Part shown: in pieces, positions 32,277 to 43,075 of the stretch
Layout of the letters: each line of letters begins with the position of its first letter
Numbering within the stretch: position 1 is the stretch's first letter
NCBI GenBank assembly: GCA_036250195.1
Contig: JAVHZZ010000003.1
Location: 334,267,875-334,331,874, forward strand
DNA length: 64,000 nucleotides
Reading direction: 5' to 3'
Source of the DNA: Mixophyes australis
Lineage: Eukaryota; Chordata; Amphibia; Anura; Limnodynastidae
Program-made: the position numbers and the translations under genes
Notes under the pieces: model-generated
Told to the model about the DNA's origin: nothing
The model's input: the letters and a program-made list of their open reading frames with translations, nothing else
Databases searched by the model: none

Positions 32277-32906
32277 CCATCATCATCATCATCAACATTT
32301 ATTTATATAGTGCCAGCAAATTCCGTAGTGCTTTACAATTGGGAACAAACATTAATAAGACAATACTGGGTAATACAGACAGACAGAGAGGTAAGAGAAC
32401 CCTGCTCGCAAGCTTACAATCTATAGGACAATGAGAGTTTGAAACACAAGCGCATGTGCTGCATCATATTGCACTATGGACCAGCTAGAATGCAAATGTA
32501 AAAGTATTGAGTGGGCTGTGTGTATGGCAATGTTGGTCAGAGGGTTGTTGTCTTGCGTTAGCTGTGTAGAGGATGGTAATAGGGTAATCTAGGGAGATTA
32601 AGATGGTGGTTGAGGAATATCATAAGATTGTTTGAAGAGGTGGGTTTTCAGAGAATGCATGAAGGTCTGAAGACTAGAGGAAAGTCTTACTATGCGAGGA
32701 AAAAGTCCTGTACCCGAGAATGGGAGGATGTGATGAGAGGGGAAGAGAGATGCAGATCTTGTGCAGAACGGAGGTGTCGAGTTGGGAGATATTTTTAGAC
32801 AAGCGAGGAAATTTATGTTGGTGCAATTCTGTTGACGACCTTGTATGTTAGTAGAAGAATTTTATATTGGATTCGTTGAAATACAGGCAGCCAATGTAAA
32901 GACCAT
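32277..32906 (-). mobile_element. L2/CR1-like LINE 3' end, second copy
   Basis: Same family and orientation as 30373-31170. The shared order on the + strand is (CAT)n, TTTATTTATATAGTGCCAGC, TTTACAATTGGGAACAAACA, ACTGGGTAATACAGACAGAC and further matches to GATCTTGTGCAGAACGGAGG. It is truncated earlier at its 5' side than the other copy. Confidence 0.8.
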
Positions 32907-33951
32907 GACCATGTTTTCACTGTCCTTATTTGACCACTAATGGTGCCCAATAAGTTTGTTTAACCCGAGTTACTGGATCTTTCCATTTTGGCCACACACA
33001 TGTACTAGAGTAATCCATATCTGGACAGATTTGTACAAGGATGGTAATCTATCCTGTGGTCAGTACACTCAATTGTGTATCGCACTTCCTGGAACACTGC
33101 TGTTCAGCAGATTTGAGGGCATTTTTTTTTGTTTTATTTATCCCAAAACTTGCTATTTCAGTCTTATAAACATGAATATATAGTATATTGAAAGCAAAGC
33201 TCTCCAAATCATCTTTGAACCATAACTATCTTTGAACCATAACTATCAGGGAAATTACGGTTTAGTGCCTGTTTTTTTTTCGTAGTGTGTAAACTTTTGC
33301 TTCCTCTACTGCTTATCAGTTTCAGTCTTGGGAGATTTGAAATTGAATTTGCAGGTACTGTCCCTTTTAAACTCCGTAAATGAATCTAGAAGCCATGAGA
33401 CTTTTATTGCCCCACTTTATTTCCATTCCTTTGGTTTTATTTGCTGGCATTTTGTGTAATTTTGCTTTACAGTGTCTAGTTAAGTACAGTGTGAAGCACA
33501 TGATGCAACAGTGACATTCTGCAATTTAGTCGTTAGATGGATTTTGAGATGTAGGAGTTTAATAATGGTTGTGCGGCTGGAGGTGTCTACAGCTCACTTT
33601 ATAGGAATGTAATTTGGTTCTGTCCTGAATCAAACTGTGTTCCTTGTTCCATGAAAAGAAAACCCCAACTGCTTGAGGCTGGAAATGTGCAACCGTGTGT
33701 GAAGAGCAGATGATTTACAGATTTTGAGTGAGTATAAATGTTCACCTAAGATAGTCATTTCACTTTTGAATCTTACGGAAAACTGCCATAAGTGTAGTTT
33801 CCTAAAGTCAATGTCGCATTGCTTTGCACAGGACTAAGAGGTTTTAGATGATATGTGGGACTTATGATACATTTTCACTTGACTTCTCCATTACGTTTTT
33901 CAGATTTGTTTTTATACCGATGTATTAAAGGAGCTATTGAGCCAAGAATCA
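32907..33951. other. TASP1 intron, no recognised element
   Basis: AT-rich intron. There is a short direct repeat, TCTTTGAACCATAACTATC, at about 33211-33247. Nothing else recognised. Confidence 0.5.
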
Positions 33952-34000
33952 CTATCATCGTTTATTTATAAGGTGCCATACAATTTTACAGCGCCAGACA
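33952..34000 (-). repeat. L2-like tail remnant
   Basis: CATCGTTTATTTATAAGGTG then CCATACAATTTTACAGCGCC resembles the shared LINE/SINE tail, complement strand. It lies just before the L1-type insertion site. Confidence 0.5.
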
Positions 34001-34054
34001 ATCAGTGAAAAATCAAACAAAAATAGAAATATACATTAAAAAAAAAAGAATGTG

Positions 34055-36761
34055 GAAATGGCTGAACCAGCGCTTTTACGAAAAAGGTGATAAGGCGGAC
34101 AAGCTCTTGGCCACTCGGCTGCGGACCAAAGTCTCGGCCCGTAATCTTATGGCTATTAGGGATCCCTCCGGAACTCTGGTCTATGACCCAAAATTAATCC
34201 GCTCAGAATTCCAAAATTACTATTTAAAATTGTACAACCTCCCTCAACCCCCCAACACTTCGGCCCATCGGGAACAGTCAGAGCGTATAGATAAGTTCCT
34301 GGAGGACGCTCGCCTTCCGAAGCTTACTCCCCAGGCTGCAGACCGCCTTAGTGAACCCATCTCCTTGGAGGAGGTAGTGCAGGTTATTAAGGCTCAGAAA
34401 ACAGGAAAGGCACCTGGTCCTGATGGGTTTTCAGCAGCCTACTATAAGAAATTCGCTGCTCTTCTGGCCCCCCAACTCTCCACTCTTTTTAACTCTATCC
34501 TAAAGGGCAAACCCTGGCCTAAAGAATCTCTGGAGGCTCGGATAACCCTGATCCACAAGGAAGGCAAAGAAGTCCATAATTGTGCTAGTTATCGCCCAAT
34601 ATCCCTCCTTAATAATGACTTGAAACTTTACGCTAAGATCCTGGCCAATCGCCTAAACACTGTACTCCCCGGGCTAGTTCACTATGATCAGGTGGGGTTT
34701 GTCCCTGGTAGGCAGGCCAGGGATAACACAAGGAGAACTATCGATCTCATTCATATAATTAACACTAGGAAAACTCCATCCATCATTTTATCCTTGGATG
34801 CCGAAAAGGCCTTCGACAGGATCTCCTGGCAGTTCATGACTCATACCCTCAAGCATTTCGGTCTGTCTGGGGATTTCCTGTCGGGGGTCCAGGCCTTGTA
34901 TTCTCACCCCTCTGCTAAGGTTATGGTCAATGGTTCTCCTTCTGATCCCGTCCCAATAAGTAATGGCACCCGCCAAGGATGCCCACTCTCCCCTTTAATT
35001 TTTGCCTTGGTCATTGAGCCTCTGGCAGCCACTATCCGAGCCTCCCCAGATATCAGAGGAGTGGAGACAGGGTCCCTGGAGAGTAAGCTCTCACTTTTTG
35101 CTGACGATATACTCCTCACGCTCCAGCAACCAAGAATATCTCTGCCCAACCTGTTCTGCCTCCTCTCGAGATATGGTGACCTATCCGGGTATAAAATCAA
35201 CATAACAAAATCCGAAGCCCTATTTCTTAATGTGCCCTCACAGGACTGCTATGATCTCACCTCCCATTTTCACTTTAGATGGCAGAAGAAAAAATTAAAA
35301 TACCTGGGAGTATATATAACCACCTCATATGAAACCCTATATCAGGAGAACTATCCAGCCCTCTTCCACAAACTCAAGTCAGACATCTTCTCCTGGCGAA
35401 CCCTAATCATCTCGTGGCTGGGCAGGATCATTGCGGTAAAAATGACTGTTCTCCCTCAACTTCTTTACCTTTTCCAGACACTGCCTGTGAGAATACCCCT
35501 AACTGAAATTTACTCTATGCAACAACACCTTTCTAAATTTGTTTGGCGAGGCAGGTCTCCCAGGCTCCGATTGGCACTACTTAAAAAACCTAAGGGCTGC
35601 GGAGGCAGGGGCTTCCCCGACCTCAAGGCCTACTACTGGGCAGCTCAGCTTAGCTCAATAGCCTCCTCATTTGCTCCACCGGCATCTCATGCATGGGCAG
35701 ACCTGGAGGCTGCCTACCTCTCCGTACCCGACTTGTCAGGCCTTTGGGGAGTCCCTTCTGATATTCGGAAGGTCCTAACCAAACGTTTTCCAACTCTGGA
35801 ATTTGCGGCTCGGATCTGGGAGACCTGCAAGGGTCATCTCTCTATCTTTCCTAACCCTCTGCACATCATACCCCTGTGGCATAACCCCACCTTCCCTCCG
35901 GGAAAGTCCCGTTCTTTCTCTCGGCTATGGACTAGGGCAGGATTCCGTTTTGCCGGGAGCCTTCTTGAGCGAGGAAGGCCCATATCCTATGACGCCCTCT
36001 GCTCCAGGGTCCCTAACTTTCACCCGCCGTTCTACCAATACCTGCAGGTTCGGCACTTCCTCCTGTCACTCCTGTCGGACAACTCACCTCACTCCCCCTC
36101 CCAATTTGAATCTCTCTGCCTCTCTTCCCCTCTGCGAAGGGGTATGATCTCGTCCTTGTATAGTCTACTACTAGGAAAACTGATTCCCTCCGGGAACGCA
36201 CATGAGAGGGAGTGGGAGAGGGATCTGGGCCCTCCCCCGGAGGAGGACTGCTGGGAGACCATCAGGCTAAACGTGGCTTCTAGTTCCATCTCCACATTAA
36301 TTAAGGAAAATGCGTACAAAGTCTACTACAGGTGGTATCTCACACCTGACAGGCTCGCAAAAATGTACCAGTCAGCCTCTCCCGATTGCTGGAGGAATTG
36401 TGGCCATCGAGGCACCTTCGTGCATATTTGGTGGTCATGCCCGGTTATCTCCTCCTTCTGGGACAGGGTTTCGAGACTTCTTTCCTCCCTCCTCCAATGC
36501 CCTATCAGAAAGGATCCATGGTCCTTCCTCCTCTGTTACCCTATACAAGACCTAGACACCCATTCTGCAAAACTTGCCTCGCATGTTCTGGCAGCCGCCA
36601 GATGTTTGATTGCTAAGCTCTGGAAGCAGGCGAACCCCCCCCGCATCTCTTCTCTTAAATCTTATATATGGTTTATTGCCAACATGGAAAAAATCACGTC
36701 GCTGCTGCGAGACAAAGAAGACAAATTTCATCAAATCTGGGCCCCCTGGCTTTATGCCTAA
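34055..36761 (+). CDS. LINE ORF2 fragment: reverse transcriptase and C-terminal zinc finger
   Basis: About 900 codons are open without a stop; a run of flanking codons before 34055 is open only by chance. The endonuclease domain of ORF2 is missing through 5' truncation. Reverse-transcriptase motifs, in residues counted from 34005: KAPGPDGF near 145, the SYRPISLLN segment near 197, DAEKAFDRISW near 266, NGTRQGCPLSPL near 322 and the catalytic LFADDILL near 363. Downstream is a Cys/His cluster near 795-812 (CWRNCGHRGTFVHIWWSCP), typical of the C terminus of L1/Tx1-clade ORF2. No promoter or 5' UTR accompanies it, so this copy cannot retrotranspose itself. A longer relative is found decayed on the - strand at 50487-56880. 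Confidence 0.93.
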
Positions 36762-37147
36762 GATCCCCGTAGCTTTATCTTCCTCCAAATAGTCTCTCCC
36801 TCCACAACTCCAGATAACATTGACCCCTTTACTCCTTTAAAAAACACTCCCATGCAGATATGACAGCACCCCCTTCTGAAGGTGAACATGCTCCTCTCAA
36901 GTATATCCTATGATTCGACCATCTCCCCCCCCCCCCTTACCCACCCTACACCTCCTCCTCCTCCTCCAATGCCCATTCCCTCTCCCTCCCGCCCCTCACC
37001 CATTACCATTCTGTTATAGTGCAATATACTTTACTGTTTTATGAGTGACATTGCTGGATATCCACTATGCTTTATGACTATTCCAATCAATATGCTTGTT
37101 ATCTAAAGTCTATGTCATTCATACTTTATTATACAATAAAATTTTGA

Positions 37148-37182
<35 letters not shown>
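34055..37182 (+). mobile_element. 5'-truncated L1/Tx1-type LINE, recent insertion
   Basis: The 5' end is abrupt within ORF2, at GAAATGGCTGAACC. The body holds one long open frame to 36761, a C-rich 3' UTR (C-run at about 36927), AATAAA at 37135-37140 and a poly(A) tail up to 37182. The target duplication is the A-run followed by GAATGTG: 34038-34054 before the element and 37173-37189 after the tail. An A-rich target, 5' truncation and poly(A) are hallmarks of target-primed reverse transcription by an L1-type element. The uninterrupted frame and long A-tail argue for a recent event. Confidence 0.93.
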
Positions 37183-37184
<2 letters not shown>

Positions 37185-37284
37185 ATGTGAATGAGCATCG
37201 GCTCCATCATTGGAATTAAGAAGAAGAAGCGCTGGCCCTAGTTAATGGGGGCCAACACTTGCTGTGGAGACTTGTTAGTGGCTG

Positions 37285-37450
37285 GCAGGGGAAGGGCTGG
37301 CAAATTTTAGCCCGGGGGCAAGACTCGACTCAGCAGCTTATTTTAATGGAAAAAAAATGCAGGTGGCCCAGTGATCCAGCCCAAGATAGCTCACTATTGG
37401 ACTGTCCTGGCGGGCAGGTGCCCCCCTGCCCCCAACCCAGCCTGCCCCTG
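37285..37450. mobile_element. hAT-type MITE, 166 bp
   Basis: The left end is CAGGGGAAGGGCTGG and the reverse complement of the right end is CAGGGGCAGGCTGGG. Flanks are GTGGCTGG (37277-37284) and GTGGCTGT (37451-37458), an 8-bp duplication with one mismatch. GGGGGCA-rich interior, no coding capacity. Confidence 0.8.
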
Positions 37451-37552
37451 GTGGCTGTTCTGGTAATGTACCTTATTTAGCAAAATGTTCATGGCTAACA
37501 TTCAAGGGCAAGAAAAGTTACTATCTCACATTTACGTGTGTGTATGTATATA

Positions 37553-37623
<71 letters not shown>
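37553..37623. repeat. (TG)n(TA)n microsatellite
   Basis: TG repeats to about 37570 run into an uninterrupted TA run of about 52 bases. A second GT run lies at about 37657-37672. Confidence 0.95.
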
Positions 37624-37627
<4 letters not shown>

Positions 37628-37679
37628 AATGTCTAGTGGCATGTGTTAGTCTGTCTGTGTGTGTGTGTGTGTCAAAAAT

Positions 37680-38050
37680 AAAACCAAGCTGCAGCGCCAC
37701 CTGCTGGGCGGAGTTATACACTGACCTACTAAATTCTTAGTGTGTGTGGAAAAAAAAAATTCAGAAAGGGCTGAAATTTGGTATACTAAGATGTTTTTAA
37801 TTTGTTAATTTAATTTGTTAATTGTTAAAAGTGTTTATAAATATTTTTTAAAAAAAATATATATATATTTCTTGAAGGAGAAGTGACAGTTGGGAGTGGT
37901 TGGTGGTTGCCGGGGGTGACAGTGGGGAGTGGTTGGTGGTTGAGGCCTGGGCTATGGCCCAAATGCATGACAAGAACCTTTTTAACACCTTAAGTAGCTT
38001 GATTTGACTAGAATGCATGAGTATCATGCACGGGTTAACTTGTGTATATA
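37680..38050. repeat. Probable unclassified interspersed repeat with internal duplication
   Basis: The sequence includes GCAGCGCCACCTGCTGGGC and a near-exact tandem pair, GACAGTTGGGAGTGGTTGGT at 37886 and GACAGTGGGGAGTGGTTGGT at 37918, each followed by GGTTG. It ends around TATCATGCACGGGTTAACTT. It has the look of a non-coding transposon, but I cannot name the family. Confidence 0.35.
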
Positions 38051-39105
38051 TATATATATTTATATTAATTGTAGCAAGTTGTATTGTTGAGATGGAGGTA
38101 TTGCTCTGTCTGAGCCAGCATCCTTGTATATGTTTCAATATGTTTTCGATTCGGGGGTTTATTGGTTTTTGAAGTAGTTACTCATATGTAGCAGTTAGGG
38201 GTTTTGGGTTAAATTGTCCCTGTTTAGGAGCACTAGTTGGACAGATTCAGCCCTCCCACTCTGATTTCACACTGCTCTCGGCTCTCATTGGCTCTTGACT
38301 TCAGATAAGTGGGTTGCTTATCCTGACTGTGGAACTTTCTTTCATAGAGGTGGTGGGGCAAAATATGGGGTGGTGGTAGCGGGGTTGGTTTCCCCCCCTC
38401 CCACACACCCCTATAAGCAATGGTTTACTTGCTTCTTTCATCTGTTATGAATTTCTTATAAATATATGTTGAAAATTATTTGTGCATTTGAATGTATCCT
38501 TTGTTTAAATGAGCAGATATTTGGAACTGTAACATTTGTTAAATTTGGATAAAGAACCCACTTACAGGAGGTAGGGGTTGTCTCAGTATGCTTTCTATTA
38601 GCAGCTGTCTGCTACTGCAAAAATCGAAGGGCATGAGTCACAAGACATTGCTTTTACCATAAGTAAAATGTATCTGCTGTCTATGGTCCAATGGACACAT
38701 AATAGAGGAAAGCTGAGGGATCAAGTAAAAGTTCATAGCTTAAGAGTACATGTGTCATCCCCACACAAAACCACATGGATATCTTTAAAACATCTCATTA
38801 GGGTCTGTCTCATTCATTTTATGTTAAAACTGAAAGGAACTGCAGAATTACCTTTTCATCACTGTTAACCATACAATATATCCCCAACACCCCTGACTTA
38901 TGCTGGATAGGACCAATATACTGTTGATGAGGGGTATGGTTTACACATTTGAGGAGGTTATGATTAGGTGAATTCTATGTCACAATTTTTGAATTGGTAA
39001 TGCTGGGGGGTTGCTACCATATTATGTATCAAAATTCATAGTTTTATTTGGGGATGGCAGGTCTTAGATCCTGTAGGTTAACAGCACTGGGCAAGATCAG
39101 TCGCT
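38051..39105. other. TASP1 intron, no recognised element
   Basis: Intron sequence with no recognised gene or element. Confidence 0.5.
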
Positions 39106-39438
39106 GGCAGCACGGTGGCTTAGTGGTTAGCACTTTACATTCACAGCACCGGAGTCATGAGTTATATGAGTGGAGTTTGTATGTTCTCCCCGTGTTTGCG
39201 TGGGTTTCCTCCGTGCGCTCTGGTTTCTTCCCACACTCTAAAAACATATTGGTAGGTTAATTGGCTGCTACTAAAATTGACCTTTTAATGAGCCCAGGGT
39301 CTTATATTAAAATCATGTCTGTGTGTGTTTGTTAGGGAATTTAGACTGTAAGCGCTATTGGGGCAGGGACTGATGTGAGGGAGTACTCTGTACAGCTACA
39401 GCGCTGCGGAATTAGTGGCGCCTTATAAACAGATATGG
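39106..39438 (+). repeat. tRNA-derived SINE, nearly full length, + strand
   Basis: The head GGCAGCACGGTGGCTTAGTG then GTTAGCACTT contains a good A box. The B box is degraded (GTCATGAGTTATATGAG). The core GGGTTTCCTCCGTGCGCTCT and a tail, CAGCGCTGCGGAATTAGTGG then CGCCTTATAAAC, follow. It is the only copy in this orientation in the window. Confidence 0.88.
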
Positions 39439-41739
39439 ATTTTTAAATAGTGAACGGCTTGTTGAGATGGTCACCTGTTATTTGTATCAGATATTGCTGT
39501 TCTAGAGGAAGAACTGACCTGATCCTATTTTTTTTTTAAGTTATTGTTTTGGGAACAGAAGTTAGCATCTTGTGGTATGTAAATTATGTGCTTTTGTACT
39601 AAACTTGGTCATTTCTGGTGTTCGCTTAGCTGTATATCTCCCAGCCGTCCATCTCTTTTGGACACACACGTCCATTTTCTGCTATATAGGTCTGTGTAAG
39701 AATGTTTTTTGGCTGGGACTATATCTCTGAATTAGCTCTGTGTCCAATGTCTAGGTTTTTCACTAATAATGTCATTATAGGATTTATCACTAAGGTCAGG
39801 TCCACACATGTATTTTCTCTAGTTGCATTCTAGATATTCTATGTCTTAAGGAGGATCACACTCTTGTACAGCCCAAGGTCATTAAAATCCAGCGGGTTCC
39901 GCAATGGAGCCAGGTACCGCTCTGTTTAATTCCTGACTCAATGATCGGTACAAACTGTTGAAGTGCGAGGGCTGTTTGTACACTGCCAGAGGCTCTGGAA
40001 TGCTTCCACATTTGGAAAGGAGATACCAGTGAGATCACCAGGAAGGGTCTCCTGATAAGCAGGCCTAGATACTTGTTTGGAATAGTTGCAATGACTATTC
40101 CATTCAAGGCATTACTAATAGATCCATGACATGGATCTATTAGTTCTCTACTTGTTTCTTTAATTACGGTTATATCCATTGGATCTATTAGCAATAAAAA
40201 AAGGAATCAGTTTCTGGTGACTCTTAGAACCCTCGCATAGTGGAAAAGAAAAATGTAATTTGAAATTATCATTGTCTGACTCCCTGACAAGGTGTAATTT
40301 GTGAATTGTGGCAAAATGATACCAGAATCGTGTTAGTTCGTGCCCTGGGATTTTAATTTCAATACATTTCTATAAGTCTATAAGTCTGGCATAAAGATGA
40401 ATGCAGACATTTGTTCTTGCCGAAGAAATGTCCCCAAGATGTAGTAGTACTGCCTTACAATTCCTCATTGAGTCTTTGTATCCTGTGCTTCCGTCCCCTT
40501 TGTCCCAGCTGCTCGTATGAAAGATAAATGATACTGATATATATGGAGCTTTATGTGCGTAATCATGACTGAACGCAGCTGTGTTTTTGTTTCTGCATTA
40601 AATATTTCCTTTCCATTGACATCACATTGTTTTCTTGTATTCTGGCATGTGTTTATTTTTGAAAACTGAACCTACTCATCTGTAAATAAGTAGCAGAGGT
40701 TTTGGCTGACTGTAATGTACAGTGATATTCAGATACATACCATAGATATGACATTGAATGCTTGCATTGTAATTATGATGGTTCTGTTCTCCACATTTCA
40801 GTTGTCCTTGGAAATTGTTGGGTTTATGGTATAACAGGGCCCTTAGCAGAGAATGATAAAAGGACTGTTAGCTCCTGAGACCCAGGGCCTTAAACCTCAC
40901 CTTTTATAGTTTACTGTATAGAGAAGTGGGAAACTGCTTTGGAGTTAGAGTCTGGTCCAAAATTCTGTACACTGACCATCTTTTAAAGGGGGTCATTGTA
41001 TTTGAAATCACAGCACCTCTTCACCTTCCGGTTACCTTCTCACAGCCCACCTTATTTTGGATGTTTATTTCTAACTAAGTTTTACCTGTGGATTTAAAAA
41101 AACATAAAATACAAATGTTATCCACAAGTTAGCAATGACCATAGAATCCTTTTAGCTGCAGCTATTATTTAATAGCTAAACAGCTGTGGTTATTTAGTGC
41201 GTTCGTGGGGTATATAACACCTTCTGGCCTCTTTTTGTTTGATCTCTTTTTGCTCAAATTGAATATTCATATGGAAAGATAAACTAATTTGAGATTTATC
41301 ATAGGGATGTAGGTTTTCATTTCTAACCAGAAAATCTTGAAAACCCCCAATGATGGCTTTACTGGAGTTTTTGGTTAAAGCTGTGGTAGCCTGAAATCTG
41401 ATTGCCAGTCAGGGTCCTTACACAGCATTCTGGGACCTTCCAAATTCTCCACCAGCAAGCCCCCTCCCCCCTCTTTCTACTTCTGCACCTCTCTTACATG
41501 GAAACCAGATGTTCTTCTTTCTTCAGTGCATACACCTTTTGTTTCATCATCCCTAATGATCTCAGTGGTATAAGGGCATTTGGTTCCCTAGGATCCCAGG
41601 AAAATTCCAAAGGCTTCCCCAAACAGACTGTGGGCCCCTAAGCTCTGATGCCACTGCAATTAGTAGTATTGATGAAACACAGAGCAGGTGAGCTGCTTCT
41701 ACGGAGAAACGCATCAAGAAAGCGTGGGCACACTCTGTC
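39439..41739. other. TASP1 intron with two neighbouring palindromes
   Basis: Mostly featureless. Two palindromes lie at 40077-40142 (listed separately). A 112-codon - strand frame at 39856-40194 covers them and has no recognised similarity. Confidence 0.5.
40077..40142. repeat. Pair of short palindromes
   Basis: GGAATAGT (7-base spacer) ACTATTCC is followed about 17 bases later by TAATAGATCCATG (1-base spacer) CATGGATCTATTA, a 13-bp perfect inverted repeat at 40116-40142. Function unknown. Confidence 0.7.
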
Positions 41740-43075
41740 TGGGTTTCTGACACCCTCTCCCAGTCCCCTGGCACCTTCCACTCTGGCCTGACACCCTCTC
41801 CCAGTCCCCTTCCTCTTTCGCCTGACACTCTCCCTGTCCCCTGGCACCTTCCTCTCTTGCCTGACACCCTCTGCCTGGCACCTTCCCCTCTTTCCAAGCA
41901 CCCTTTCCCTGTCTCCTGGCACCTTCCACTCTTTCTTGTCCCCTGGCACCTTCCTCCTCTCCTGTCTGACACCCTCCCACTGTCCCCTGACACCTTCCTT
42001 TCTCGTGTGACACCCTTGCTTCTTCCCTGGAAATATGACACCCTCTTCCTGTCTTTTGGCATCTTCCTCTTTACCCTGACACCCTCTCCCTGTCTCCTGG
42101 TACATTCCTCTCTCCAATGACACCCTCTCCCTGTCTCCTGGTACATTCCTCTCTCCAATGACACCCTCTCCCTGTCTCCTGGTACATTCCTCTCTCCAAT
42201 GACACCCTCTCCCTGTCTCCTGGTACATTCCTCTCTCCAATGACACCCTCTCCCTGTCTCCTGGTACATTCCTCTCTCCAATGACACCCTCTCCCTGTCT
42301 CCTGGTACATTCCTCTCTCCAATGACACCCTCTCCCTGTCTCCTGGTACATTCCTCTCTCCAATGACACCCTCTCCCTGTCTCCTGGTACATTCCTCTCT
42401 CCAATGACACCCTCTCCCTGTCTCCTGGTACATTCCTCTCTCCAATGACACCCTCTCCCTGTCTCCTGGTACATTCCTCTCTCCAATGACACCCTCTCCC
42501 TGTCTCCTGGTACATTCCTCTCTCCAATGACACCCTCTCCCTGTCTCCTGGTACATTCCTCTCTCCAATGACACCCTCTCCCTGTCTCCTGGTACATTTC
42601 TCTCTCCAATGACACCCTCTCCCTGTCTCCTGGTACATTCCTCTCTCCAATGACACCCTCTCCCTGTCTCCTGGTACATTCCTCTCTCCAATGACACCCT
42701 CTCCCTGTCTCCTGGTACATTCCTCTCTCCAATGACACCCTCTCCCTGTCTCCTGGTACATTCCTCTCTCCAATGACACCCTCTCCCTGTCTCCTGGTAC
42801 ATTTCTCTCTCCAATGACACCCTCTCCCTGTCTCCTGGTACATTCCTCTCTCCAATGACACCCTCTCCCTGTCTCCTGGTACCTTCCTCTCTCGTCTGAC
42901 ACCCTCCTGCTGTTCCCTGACACCTTCTTCTCTCCCGTGACACCCTTGTTTCTTCCCTGGGACAATGACACCCTCTTCCTGTCCTCTAGCACCTTCCTCT
43001 CTCCCTGGGCACATTCTCCCTCCTCCCTAGCACCATCCCCTGTCTCCCTATGCCCTTCCCTGGGACCATGACGGC
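41740..43075. repeat. 41-bp minisatellite with decayed flanks
   Basis: The core at 42077-42896 is 20 head-to-tail units of exactly 41 bp, each TGACACCCTCTCCCTGTCTC then CTGGTACATTCCTCTCTCCAA. They are nearly identical; two units carry ATTTCTC instead of ATTCCTC, and the last unit has ACCTTCC and CGTC. Diverged units extend to about 41740 and 43075. The strands are strongly skewed, pyrimidine-rich on +. Because 41 is not a multiple of three and no stop falls in any - strand register, three long overlapping - strand frames (506, 458 and 290 codons) are open. I regard them as repeat artefacts, not genes. Confidence 0.95.

Noticed and set aside
34005..34054. First codons of the 918-codon frame as part of the LINE protein
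   Set aside because: These codons are target-site and flanking sequence; the LINE begins after the A-run/GAATGTG duplication.
39856..40194. 112-codon - strand frame as a retroviral fragment
   Set aside because: No motif of gag, pol or env could be identified; it overlaps palindromic sequence and is probably chance.
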